Shown: piece by piece, positions 1-6,015 of the stretch
How the letters are laid out: each line of letters starts with the position of its first letter
Position numbering within the stretch: position 1 is the stretch's first letter
Assembly: GCA_017442445.1 (NCBI GenBank)
Contig: JAFRZS010000158.1
Location: forward strand, 1-8,069
Source: Clostridia bacterium
GTDB taxonomy: Bacteria > Bacillota > Clostridia > Oscillospirales > Acutalibacteraceae
Reading direction: 5' to 3'
DNA length: 8,069 nucleotides
Notes under the pieces: generated by a model
Told to the model about the DNA's origin: nothing
The model's database searches: none
Seen by the model: the letters and a program-made list of their open reading frames with translations, nothing else
Made by a program: the position numbers and the translations under genes

Positions 1-46
1 AAAAATGCAAAACAATACAAAAAAATATAAAAATTTCTGTGACCTC

Positions 47-75
47 TTGATTTATTTTGTAAGATGCAATATAAT
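47..75 (+). promoter_or_regulatory. Sigma-70/SigA-type promoter of the xpt-transporter operon
   Basis: TTGATT at 47-52 and a perfect TATAAT at 70-75 are separated by exactly 17 bases. The DNA upstream (1-36) is full of A-tracts, which could act as an UP element. Transcription should start near 82, about 30 bases before the TTG start of xpt. The -10 box lies downstream of the ATG at 64, so that ATG would not be in the transcript. An additional promoter upstream of the window cannot be excluded. Confidence 0.75.
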
Positions 76-97
76 TACTATGTTCAAGTGTGTGAAA

Positions 98-102
98 AGA
101 GG
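98..102 (+). promoter_or_regulatory. Ribosome binding site that decides the xpt start
   Basis: AGAGG (inside AAAAGAGG, 95-102) lies 9 bases before the TTG at 112. No comparable site precedes the ATG at 64. Together with the promoter position and the family's N-terminus, this supports translation from TTG 112. Confidence 0.65.
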
Positions 103-111
103 TCGGTTATT

Positions 112-684
112 TTGGAGCTTTTAAAACAGAAAATTATAAATGACGGCGACATAATTCATCCCGATATAGTAAAAGTTGATATGTTTCTCAATCATCAGCT
201 TGATATAGATCTTCTTGATGAAATGGGAAAAGAGTTTTACCGTCTTTTCAAAGACAGCGGTATTACAAAAATTCTTACTATAGAATCATCAGGGATTGCT
301 ATTGCTTGTTTTGCGGCTAAATACTTTTCTGTACCCGTGGTCTTTGCTAAAAAGGGTAATAACCGTAATATCGGCTCGGACACATATTCAACCGAAATTT
401 TTTCATTTACAAAGGCATCTACATACACGGCAATCGTTTCAAAGAAATATCTTTCAGATAATGACCGTGTATTGATAATAGACGATTTCCTTGCTAACGG
501 AAAAGCATTGACAGGACTTTTGGAAATCGTAAAGCAATCAGGTGCTGAGGTCTGCGGTGTAGGTATTGCAATTGAAAAAGCATTCCAACCCGGTGGAAAA
601 AATCTTCGTGACAGCGGAATAAGAATTGAATCTCTTGCAAAAATTGAATCCGTATCAGACGGAAAGATAAATTTTGCAGACTAA
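112..684 (+). CDS. xpt: Xanthine phosphoribosyltransferase
   Basis: A 190-residue type I phosphoribosyltransferase that converts xanthine (and less well guanine) plus PRPP to the nucleotide in the cytoplasm, a purine salvage step. The N-terminus (MELLKQKI, then KVDxFLNHQLD at 21-31) closely matches my memory of the 194-residue B. subtilis Xpt. The PRPP-binding loop VLIIDDFLANGKALTG is at 120-135, TIESSGIA is near 56-63, and EKAFQPGG at 155-162 is typical of Xpt. I chose the TTG at 112 because the frame's ATG at 64 sits inside the promoter, AGAGG is 9 bases upstream of the TTG, and the extra 16 residues have no counterpart in the family. The gene is followed after 57 bases by a BMP lipoprotein gene, so salvage enzyme and importer are probably co-transcribed. 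Its codons end mostly in A/T, unlike the next gene. The family call is secure. The preference for xanthine over other purines is inferred from family resemblance. Confidence 0.9.
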   Translation: MELLKQKIINDGDIIHPDIVKVDMFLNHQLDIDLLDEMGKEFYRLFKDSGITKILTIESSGIAIACFAAKYFSVPVVFAKKGNNRNIGSDTYSTEIFSFTKASTYTAIVSKKYLSDNDRVLIIDDFLANGKALTGLLEIVKQSGAEVCGVGIAIEKAFQPGGKNLRDSGIRIESLAKIESVSDGKINFAD

Positions 685-696
685 AAAAGCTTAATT

Positions 697-713
697 AGAC
701 ACTTGTGTCTTTT
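697..713 (+). other. Small hairpin with short U-run between xpt and the lipoprotein gene
   Basis: AGACAC (697-702) and GTGTCT (705-710) are inverted repeats, best drawn as a 5-bp stem with a CTTG loop, followed by TTTT at 710-713. The stem is short and the U-run poor, so it is at most a weak terminator or a processing/pausing site. The lipoprotein ribosome site begins only 15 bases later and no good promoter lies in between, so read-through from xpt is likely. Confidence 0.35.
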
Positions 714-741
714 AAGAAATAAATTTTGGAGGAATGTAAAA

Positions 742-1899
742 ATGAAAGCACTCAGAAAAATCCTTGCCATCGTTATGGCACTCGCTCTTGTTTTCTCACT
801 CGCTGCTTGTTCAGGCAACTCAAACGACGACGAGACAACAACAGCTGCTCCCGTAGGTACAACACCCATCGCTAAAGATGCGATTAAGGTTGGCGTACTT
901 CACATCACAAGCATTAAAGACACATCAGGTTACACATTTGCTCATCACCAGGGCATCGTAGCTATGAAAAATGCTTTAGGCCTCAGAGATGACCAGGTTA
1001 TCGAAAAAGACGAAATCCCCGACAGCGATGCTCCCGCAGTTAAAGCTGCTCTTGACGAGCTTGTAAACGCAGGCTGTAACATCATCTTCGGCACAAGCTT
1101 CAACTACATGGATCCCATGGACGAGTATGCTAAGAAATATCCCGATGTTATCTTCTCACACGGCACAGGATATAAGAGCAACGATGTAAACTTCAACAAC
1201 TATTTCGGCCGTATCTATCAGGCTCGTTACCTCTCAGGTATCGCAGCAGGTATGAAGGCTAAGGAAATCAATAACCCCAACCTCGGTTATGTTGCAGCTA
1301 TGGACGTAACTAACTCAGAAGTTACAGGCGGTATCAATGCTTTCGCACTCGGCGTACAGTCAGTATATCCGGAAGCAGTTGTTAAAGTATCAGTAACAGG
1401 CTCTTGGGCAGACGAAAAAGCAGAAGCTACAGCTTCTAAGGCTCTTGTAGATGCAGGCTGCGGCGTTCTTGCACAGCACTGCGACTCTTCTGTTCCCCAG
1501 ACAACTGCTGCTGACAACAAGATCTTCGGTTGCGGTTACAACTCAGACATGACAGCTCAGGCTCCCACAGCTCACATCTGTGCTCCTATCTGGCACTGGG
1601 ATGTATATTACACAACAGCTGTTAAGGAAGTTATCGACGGTAAGTGGACTCCCACTAACTACTTCGGCGGTCTCAACGAAGGCTTCATCGATGTATCTCC
1701 CATCAACGAAGCTGTTGCTGCTAAGGGTACAAAGGAAGCTGTTGAAGCTGCAAAAGCAAAGATTATGAGCGGTGAACTCGTAGTATTCGCAAAAGGCATG
1801 ACAAAGGCTGACGGTACAGTTGTTGACCACGACCTTACAGATGCTGAAATCACAGGCGAAATCAACTACTACATCAAGGGTGTTGAGCTTCTCAAATAA
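742..1899 (+). CDS. BMP/PnrA-family substrate-binding lipoprotein of a purine nucleoside ABC importer
   Basis: A 385-residue extracytoplasmic binding protein predicted to be anchored to the outer face of the membrane. It has a lipoprotein signal peptide: a basic start (MKALRK), a hydrophobic core, and lipobox LAAC with C23 as the lipidated residue. A short linker rich in N, D and T follows (about 24-45), then the BMP fold from about residue 46 (IKVGVLHI, GYTFAHHQG). Motifs matching the Med/PnrA/BmpA family are IIFGTSFNY (114-122), FGRIYQARYLSGIAAG (155-170) and GCGYNSDM (263-270). Known relatives bind purine nucleosides (PnrA, NupN); linkage to xpt supports a purine ligand, but the exact ligand is inferred. 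I chose ATG 742 because GGAGG (728-732) lies 9 bases before it and the signal peptide begins there; the frame remains open upstream to a TTG at 703 with no ribosome site. Codon use is strongly biased to ATC, AAC, CTC, GCT and GTA, unlike xpt, consistent with high expression. It is followed by a strong hairpin terminator before the ATPase gene. Confidence 0.9.
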   Translation: MKALRKILAIVMALALVFSLAACSGNSNDDETTTAAPVGTTPIAKDAIKVGVLHITSIKDTSGYTFAHHQGIVAMKNALGLRDDQVIEKDEIPDSDAPAVKAALDELVNAGCNIIFGTSFNYMDPMDEYAKKYPDVIFSHGTGYKSNDVNFNNYFGRIYQARYLSGIAAGMKAKEINNPNLGYVAAMDVTNSEVTGGINAFALGVQSVYPEAVVKVSVTGSWADEKAEATASKALVDAGCGVLAQHCDSSVPQTTAADNKIFGCGYNSDMTAQAPTAHICAPIWHWDVYYTTAVKEVIDGKWTPTNYFGGLNEGFIDVSPINEAVAAKGTKEAVEAAKAKIMSGELVVFAKGMTKADGTVVDHDLTDAEITGEINYYIKGVELLK

Positions 1900-1924
1900 T
1901 TGAAGCTAAACCAATAACTATTCT

Positions 1925-1965
1925 GGCGGAAGCCGAAAAACATTTTTTCAGCTTCCGCCTTTTTT
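1925..1965 (+). terminator. Strong intrinsic terminator after the binding-protein gene (probable partial terminator)
   Basis: GGCGGAAGC (1925-1933) pairs perfectly with GCTTCCGCC (1951-1959). After one C-A mismatch the stem continues with GAAAAA/TTTTTC, closing on a CAT loop. Six T residues follow (1960-1965). This is a textbook intrinsic terminator inside a transporter operon. Since no convincing promoter precedes the ATPase gene, it probably lets a fraction of transcripts through, so that the lipoprotein is made in excess. Confidence 0.85.
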
Positions 1966-2008
1966 GTATATTTCTAAGAGTTTTCCGAATTTTTAGAAAT
2001 ATACAAAA
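1962..2008 (+). other. Long hairpin immediately after the terminator
   Basis: Positions 1962-1977 and 1993-2008 form a perfect 16-bp inverted repeat (TTTTGTATATTTCTAA and its complement). The stem can continue inward through A-T and G-U pairs to a TCC loop at 1984-1986. It shares the T-run of the preceding terminator, so the two hairpins are adjacent or compete. It ends 15 bases before the ribosome site of the ATPase gene. Possible roles are an mRNA-end stabiliser or processing signal between unequal operon segments. A role is not proven. Confidence 0.7.
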
Positions 2009-2037
2009 TTCAATCTATTATGCGGAGTGTGAAATCT

Positions 2038-3564
2038 ATGTCAGATACCCAGTATGCTATTGAACTCAGAGGTATAACGAAAATATTCGGTGAAATTATC
2101 GCCAACGATAAGGTTGACCTCACAGTCAATAACGGTGAAATTCTTGCTCTTTTAGGCGAGAACGGCTCGGGAAAAACCACCCTGATGAATATTTTATCAG
2201 GTATCTATCACCCCGATGCAGGTACTATCAAAATCAACGGCAAGGAGGTTGTAATCAATTCTCCTAAGGATTCTTTTGCCCTGAAGATTGGTATGATTCA
2301 TCAGCACTTCAAGCTCGTTGAGGTTATGACCGCTTTTGAAAACATACTTTTAGGTACTAACAACAAGCTTAATCGCAAAAAAGCCGCCGAAGAAATCAAG
2401 ACACTCTGCGATAAATTTTCTCTCAAGATTGATCTGAAAAAACGCGTATGCAATATGTCTGTCAGCGAAAAGCAGACTGTTGAAATCGTTAAAGTTTTAT
2501 ACCGCGGTGCAAATATTCTTATTCTTGACGAGCCTACCGCTGTTTTAACTCCACAGGAAACTCAGAATCTCTTTGAAATTCTCCGTGCTATGAAAAAAGA
2601 CGGCAAGGCAGTTATAATAATCACTCACAAGCTCAACGAAGTGCTTGAAATCAGTGACAGAGTAATGATTCTCCGCAAGGGTAAAAGCATTGACTCTATT
2701 GAAACTGCTAAGGCAAATGCTAAAATTCTTACAGAAGCAATGGTCGGACAGGCTATCGACCTTGAAATTGAACGCCCCGAAACCGAAAAAGAGCCTCATG
2801 CTCTTGATGTACGTCATCTTTCCGTTAAGGGCGCAGACGGACGAATGGCTCTTAAGGATGTAACATTTGATATTTCATCAGGTGAAATTTTAGGTGTTGC
2901 AGGTGTTGCGGGAAGCGGTCAGAAGGAGCTTTGCGAAACCATCGCAGGTCTTCACAAGGTTGAGAAGGGTGCTATCCTCTTCAAGAAAGAAAATATAGTC
3001 GGAAAAACACCCTCTGAAATCATAAAAGCCGGTATATCAATGAGCTTTATCCCTGAAGACAGACTCGGCATGGGCCTTGTAGCTTCAATGGATATCACTC
3101 ACAATATGCTTCTCAAATCCTACAAAAATTCCAAAGGTATTTTCCTTGACAGAAAAGAAGCAAAAAAACTTGCAGAAGATCTTGTGGAAAAGCTCAGTAT
3201 AAAAACTCCCAACGTCAGCACTCCCGTACGTCTTTTATCGGGCGGTAACGTACAGAAGGTACTTATCGGACGTGAGATTGAATCAAATCCGCAGTTGCTC
3301 ATTACTGCATACCCCGAAAGAGGTCTTGATATCAATTCCTCCTACACAATTTATAACCTTATCAACAAGCAGAAGCAAAACGGCTCCTCCGTTTTATTCA
3401 TCGGAGAAGACCTTGATGTTCTTTTAGAGCTTTGCGACAGAATACTTGTTCTCTGTCACGGTGAAGTTATGGGTGTTGTAAATGCTCGCGAGGTCACAAA
3501 GGAAGACCTCGGTTTTATGATGGCAGGTCAGAAAATTTCCGATGGAGGTGAAAATAATGGCTGA
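2038..3564 (+). CDS. ABC transporter ATPase with two nucleotide-binding domains (BMP-type purine nucleoside importer)
   Basis: A 508-residue cytoplasmic ATPase that powers the importer, of the RbsA/NupO (YufO) double-NBD type and of usual length. NBD1 has Walker A GENGSGKTT (40-48), a Q-loop at Q89, Walker B ILILDE with catalytic E165, and switch H197. Its signature is degenerate (SVSEKQ, 141-146). NBD2 has a Walker A-like GVAGSGQKE (289-297) with Q in place of the usual K, and a good signature LSGGNVQK (400-407). Its Walker B region reads LLITAYPERGLD (420-431), with A and Y where D and E are expected; E replaces the switch His (GEDLD). Only the composite site of Walker A1 plus signature 2 looks fully competent. 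I chose ATG 2038 because GGAG at 2024-2027 lies 10 bases upstream; the in-frame ATG at 2020 has no site. The end overlaps the next gene by 8 bases. Confidence 0.92.
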   Translation: MSDTQYAIELRGITKIFGEIIANDKVDLTVNNGEILALLGENGSGKTTLMNILSGIYHPDAGTIKINGKEVVINSPKDSFALKIGMIHQHFKLVEVMTAFENILLGTNNKLNRKKAAEEIKTLCDKFSLKIDLKKRVCNMSVSEKQTVEIVKVLYRGANILILDEPTAVLTPQETQNLFEILRAMKKDGKAVIIITHKLNEVLEISDRVMILRKGKSIDSIETAKANAKILTEAMVGQAIDLEIERPETEKEPHALDVRHLSVKGADGRMALKDVTFDISSGEILGVAGVAGSGQKELCETIAGLHKVEKGAILFKKENIVGKTPSEIIKAGISMSFIPEDRLGMGLVASMDITHNMLLKSYKNSKGIFLDRKEAKKLAEDLVEKLSIKTPNVSTPVRLLSGGNVQKVLIGREIESNPQLLITAYPERGLDINSSYTIYNLINKQKQNGSSVLFIGEDLDVLLELCDRILVLCHGEVMGVVNAREVTKEDLGFMMAGQKISDGGENNG

Positions 3565-4651
3565 TTTAACAAAAAAACATGAACCGTTTGTAAGAGTTGC
3601 AAAACGCACTCAGGTTTCAACAAAAAAAAGTGTACTTCTCCAGATAAGTGCTTTTGTCCTTGCCATTATTGCAGGTGGACTCTTCATCCTTCTCCTCGGT
3701 GAAAATCCGTTGGAAGCATATAAGCACATCATTGAAGGTGCTTTTGTCGGCTCGGTAAGAAATCCGCTTTCATCAGTTCAGGCAACCGTTGTAAGATTTA
3801 TTCCGCTTCTTATTGCTTCACTTGCCCTTGTTCCCGCTTTCAAAATGAAATTCTGGAACATCGGTGCCGAAGGTCAGATTATTATGGGCGGTGTTTTCTC
3901 TACATATTTTGCCCTCTTCCACAGTGACTGGCCTCATGCGATACTTCTTATCGTTATGATTCTTGCAGGTGCTGTCGGCGGCGCTTTTTGGGCACTTATT
4001 CCTACAATTTTCAAAATTAAATTCAACACAAACGAAACACTTTTCACTTTGATGCTCAATTATATTGCACTCTATATCGTAAGATACCTCGAAGCAGGTC
4101 CCTGGCAGCGTACAAAGGGTTATGCAAGTATCGGAAGCATTGACGATAACGCAAGACTCCCTGAGGTTTTCGGTGTCCATATCGGTTGGATAATCGCGCT
4201 TGTTCTTATGGTGCTGATGTTCTTCTACATCAGCAAAACAAAACAGGGTTACGAAATCAGCGTTGTCGGTGAAAGTCAGCCTACCGCACGATATGCGGGT
4301 ATGAGTGTCGGAAAAATCGTTCTCCGCACAATGATCATAAGCGGTGCAATTGCAGGACTTGCAGGTGCATTACAGGTAGCAGGTATTGACCATACCCTGT
4401 CAGGCGGTATCGCCGGCGGTGTCGGATTTACCGCAATCGTAGTTGCATGGCTCGGCAAACTTAATCCTTTCTATATCGCAGGTATTTCCTTCCTCTTCAG
4501 TATTCTTGCAAAAGGAAGCAGTACAATGCAGACACAGCTCGGACTTTCAGCTTCTGTTGCTGATGTTGTTCAGGGAATAATTCTTTTCTGCGTAATTGCA
4601 TTTGAATTTTTCATCAACTACAAACTGATTTTCAAGAAGAAGGAGGGCTGA
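3557..4651 (+). CDS. ABC transporter permease 1 (BPD_transp_2 family, NupP/YufP-like)
   Basis: A 364-residue integral membrane protein forming half of the transmembrane channel. The first membrane segment is about residues 27-47, after a basic cytoplasmic N-terminus. Further hydrophobic stretches lie near 82-95, 106-121, 128-152, 165-176, 209-225, 256-275, 290-318 and 336-354. The motif FWNIGAEGQ (99-107) is typical of this permease family. The loop ESQPTARYAGMSVGK (239-253), before a helix, is the probable ATPase-contacting region. I chose ATG 3557 because GGAGG at 3544-3548 is 8 bases upstream; the ATG at 3542 overlaps that site. The start overlaps the ATPase stop by 8 bases, suggesting translational coupling. 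It pairs with the permease directly downstream. Family assignment is firm; the substrate is inferred from the operon. Confidence 0.9.
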   Translation: MADLTKKHEPFVRVAKRTQVSTKKSVLLQISAFVLAIIAGGLFILLLGENPLEAYKHIIEGAFVGSVRNPLSSVQATVVRFIPLLIASLALVPAFKMKFWNIGAEGQIIMGGVFSTYFALFHSDWPHAILLIVMILAGAVGGAFWALIPTIFKIKFNTNETLFTLMLNYIALYIVRYLEAGPWQRTKGYASIGSIDDNARLPEVFGVHIGWIIALVLMVLMFFYISKTKQGYEISVVGESQPTARYAGMSVGKIVLRTMIISGAIAGLAGALQVAGIDHTLSGGIAGGVGFTAIVVAWLGKLNPFYIAGISFLFSILAKGSSTMQTQLGLSASVADVVQGIILFCVIAFEFFINYKLIFKKKEG

Positions 4652-4655
4652 AAAA

Positions 4656-5633
4656 ATGGCAAACTTTATTAACTTTTTCTATGCGGCAATTCTTTCAGGC
4701 ACTCCCCTTCTTTTCGGTACAACAGGTGAAATCCTCTGCGAAAAAGCAGGCGGACTCAACCTCGGTGTTGAAGGTATGATGTGGATAGGTGCATTTGCAG
4801 GATTCTACACTGCCTGGAAAACCGAAAGCGTTTTCCTTGCCTTCCTTGTTGCATTCGCATCAGCCGCTTTGGGTGCATTACTCTATGCCTTCCTTACAAT
4901 CACACTGAAAACAAATCAGAATGTTACCGGTCTTACTCTTACAACATTCGGTATTGGTATATCAACTGTTTTGGGATTCGCTATGACAGAAAATGCAGGT
5001 GGTAATCCTCAGATCTCTTCCGAATTTATGAGCAAACTCGCACCCATTGAAATCCCCTTCTTAAGCTCGATTCCCTATATCGGAAAAATGTTTTTGAACT
5101 ACAATCCCTTCGTTTATATCGCTATCGTTATTGCGATTGTAATTGCCCTGATTTTTAAATTTTCAAAAACAGGACTTGCTATCCGTGCTATCGGTGAAAA
5201 CCCCTCAGCAGCTGACGCGGCAGGTATAAATGTAACATTACACAAATATCTCTGCACAATTATCGGAGGCGGTATATGCGGTATCGGCGGTGCTTATATG
5301 TCTATCATTACTCTCAATGGTACATGGCAGTCAGGCGGCGGTGTTGTAGGCGGTTACGGTTGGATTGCGGTTGCATTGGTAATCTTTGCAAGTTGGAGCT
5401 CTGCAAAAGCTATCATCGGTTCATTCATATTCGGTGCTTTCACTTGTCTGCAGTATTATATCGGACAATTTTCTTTCCTTCCCGCATTCATCAGAGAAAT
5501 GCCCGTTTCAATCTACCAGATGCTCCCCTTCTTACTCACAACAATAGTTCTGATTATTTCTTCGGTAAACTCCAAGAAAATATCCTCAGAACCCCATTCA
5601 CTCGGACTTAATTATTTCAGAGAAGACAGATAA
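4656..5633 (+). CDS. ABC transporter permease 2 (BPD_transp_2 family, NupQ/YufQ-like)
   Basis: A 325-residue membrane protein forming the second half of the channel. Hydrophobic segments lie near 9-21, 42-53, 59-83, 92-110, 152-168, 199-219, 233-246, 251-268 and 287-303. Family motifs are LNLGVEGMM (35-42 region, the counterpart of NIGAEGQ in the partner) and GENPSAADAAGINV (180-193), the probable ATPase-coupling loop. AGGAGGG at 4641-4647 lies 8 bases before ATG 4656. The gap to the upstream permease is 4 bases, so expression is coupled. The stop codon TAA (5631-5633) directly abuts the hairpin array at 5634. The ATPase and both permeases complete an importer with the lipoprotein. The C-terminal tail after about 304 is hydrophilic. 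Confidence 0.9.
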   Translation: MANFINFFYAAILSGTPLLFGTTGEILCEKAGGLNLGVEGMMWIGAFAGFYTAWKTESVFLAFLVAFASAALGALLYAFLTITLKTNQNVTGLTLTTFGIGISTVLGFAMTENAGGNPQISSEFMSKLAPIEIPFLSSIPYIGKMFLNYNPFVYIAIVIAIVIALIFKFSKTGLAIRAIGENPSAADAAGINVTLHKYLCTIIGGGICGIGGAYMSIITLNGTWQSGGGVVGGYGWIAVALVIFASWSSAKAIIGSFIFGAFTCLQYYIGQFSFLPAFIREMPVSIYQMLPFLLTTIVLIISSVNSKKISSEPHSLGLNYFREDR

Positions 5634-5744
5634 GCAAAGTCGTTGACTTTGCAGTGATATATCGGCAGAGCCGATGTGATATTCGTCTTACGACGAGTGA
5701 TATATTTGCTTCGCAAATGTTGTGGGGGCGACTTGTGGTCGCCC
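5634..5744 (+). repeat. Array of five short hairpins separated by a GTGATAT spacer
   Basis: Five consecutive perfect stem-loops fill this stretch: GCAAAGTC/GACTTTGC (5634-5652), ATCGGC/GCCGAT (5661-5675), TCGTC/GACGA (5683-5696), ATTTGC/GCAAAT (5704-5718) and GGGCGAC/GTCGCCC (5726-5744). Loops are 3 to 5 bases. The stems differ in sequence, but the first four are separated by the same GTGATAT (5654-5660, 5676-5682, 5697-5703), giving a period of 21-22 bases. The last spacer is GTTGTGG. The array sits in the 3' untranslated part of the transporter operon, before its terminator. It looks like an interspersed palindromic or MITE-like element. ATAA occurs at both edges (5630-5633, 5747-5750), but four AT-rich bases are weak evidence of a target duplication. 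Function is unknown to me. Confidence 0.8.
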
Positions 5745-5788
5745 GAATAAAACATACGGATTTTTTCAGTAAATTTATTTAACTTTTC

Positions 5789-5819
5789 AATAGGCGGCGC
5801 AAATGCCGCCTATTTTTTT
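5789..5819 (+). terminator. Intrinsic terminator of the transporter operon
   Basis: AATAGGCGGC (5789-5798) pairs perfectly over 10 bp with GCCGCCTATT (5805-5814), with loop GCAAAT. Seven T residues run from 5813 to 5819. This strong terminator closes the xpt-transporter operon and separates it from the hydrogenase promoter about 50 bases downstream. The remaining bases between the hairpin array and this stem (5745-5788) are AT-rich and show nothing recognisable. Confidence 0.9.
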
Positions 5820-5870
5820 ATGTTTCCAGAAACTTTTTTAAAAAAATAAAGTTAGCATAGGCTAAAAGTG

Positions 5871-5899
5871 TAGATTTTTTTGTCCGTTTCTGTTATAAT
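5871..5899 (+). promoter_or_regulatory. Extended -10 promoter of the hydrogenase operon
   Basis: TATAAT at 5894-5899 is preceded directly by TGT, giving the extended -10 form TGTTATAAT. At 17 bases upstream is TAGATT (5871-5876), a poor -35 match, as is common for extended -10 promoters. Transcription should start near 5906, leaving a leader of about 110 bases before the NuoE-like gene. The leader contains the Rex-like palindrome and a small hairpin. Confidence 0.75.
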
Positions 5900-5942
5900 G
5901 TGTAAGAGTTCGCGCATGTAGTTGTGTGGAGTTCAATTTTAA

Positions 5943-5960
5943 TTGTTAAAAAAATAACAA
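5943..5960 (+). promoter_or_regulatory. Rex-like operator in the hydrogenase operon leader
   Basis: TTGTTAAAAAAATAACAA matches the clostridial Rex consensus TTGTTAAnnnnTTAACAA at 13 of 14 defined positions. The dyad is longer than the operator: TTAATTGTTA (5939-5948) and TAACAATTAA (5955-5964) are a perfect 10-bp inverted repeat around AAAAAA. It lies about 40 bases after the predicted transcription start, so a bound repressor would block elongation. Rex releases DNA when NADH is high, which fits the NADH-oxidising complex encoded next. That Rex binds here is inference; the palindrome is seen. Confidence 0.7.
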
Positions 5961-5978
5961 TTAATTCGTACAGTATAT

Positions 5979-5992
5979 CGGACTTATGTCCG
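5979..5992 (+). other. Small hairpin just before the first hydrogenase-operon ribosome site
   Basis: CGGAC (5979-5983) and GTCCG (5988-5992) form a 5-bp stem with a TTAT loop, ending 8 bases before GGAGG at 6001-6005. No U-run follows, so it is not a terminator. It could protect the 5' side or modulate ribosome access, but no function is shown. Confidence 0.4.
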
Positions 5993-6015
5993 TCACAAAA
6001 GGAGGAAATAGCCGA

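Noticed and set aside
64..111. Upstream ATG giving xpt 16 extra N-terminal residues
   Set aside because: It lies upstream of the -10 box and has no ribosome site, and the extra residues do not match the family; TTG 112 has an AGAGG at good spacing.
1543..1830. 95-codon open frame on the minus strand within the lipoprotein gene
   Set aside because: It is antisense to a strongly supported gene with biased codons, with no ribosome site or recognisable protein motif.
2016..2021. TATTAT as a -10 box for a separate ATPase promoter
   Set aside because: The -35 position is poor and the start point would fall at about 2028, after the ribosome site at 2024-2027.
3818..4180. 120-codon open frame on the minus strand inside permease 1
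   Set aside because: It is antisense to a well-supported permease, has no recognisable domain, and is of the length expected by chance in this codon context.
5276..5611. 111-codon open frame in another + frame inside permease 2
   Set aside because: Its composition (many Arg, Cys and Tyr) is that of an out-of-frame reading of a membrane-protein gene, and it has no ribosome site or family match.
5634..5744. CRISPR array
   Set aside because: Repeats are only 7 bases, the units between them are perfect hairpins of 14-19 bases, and no cas genes are nearby.
5986..6015. Upstream ATG for the NuoE-like gene
   Set aside because: It lies in the loop of a small hairpin and ahead of the GGAGG at 6001-6005, which serves ATG 6016.
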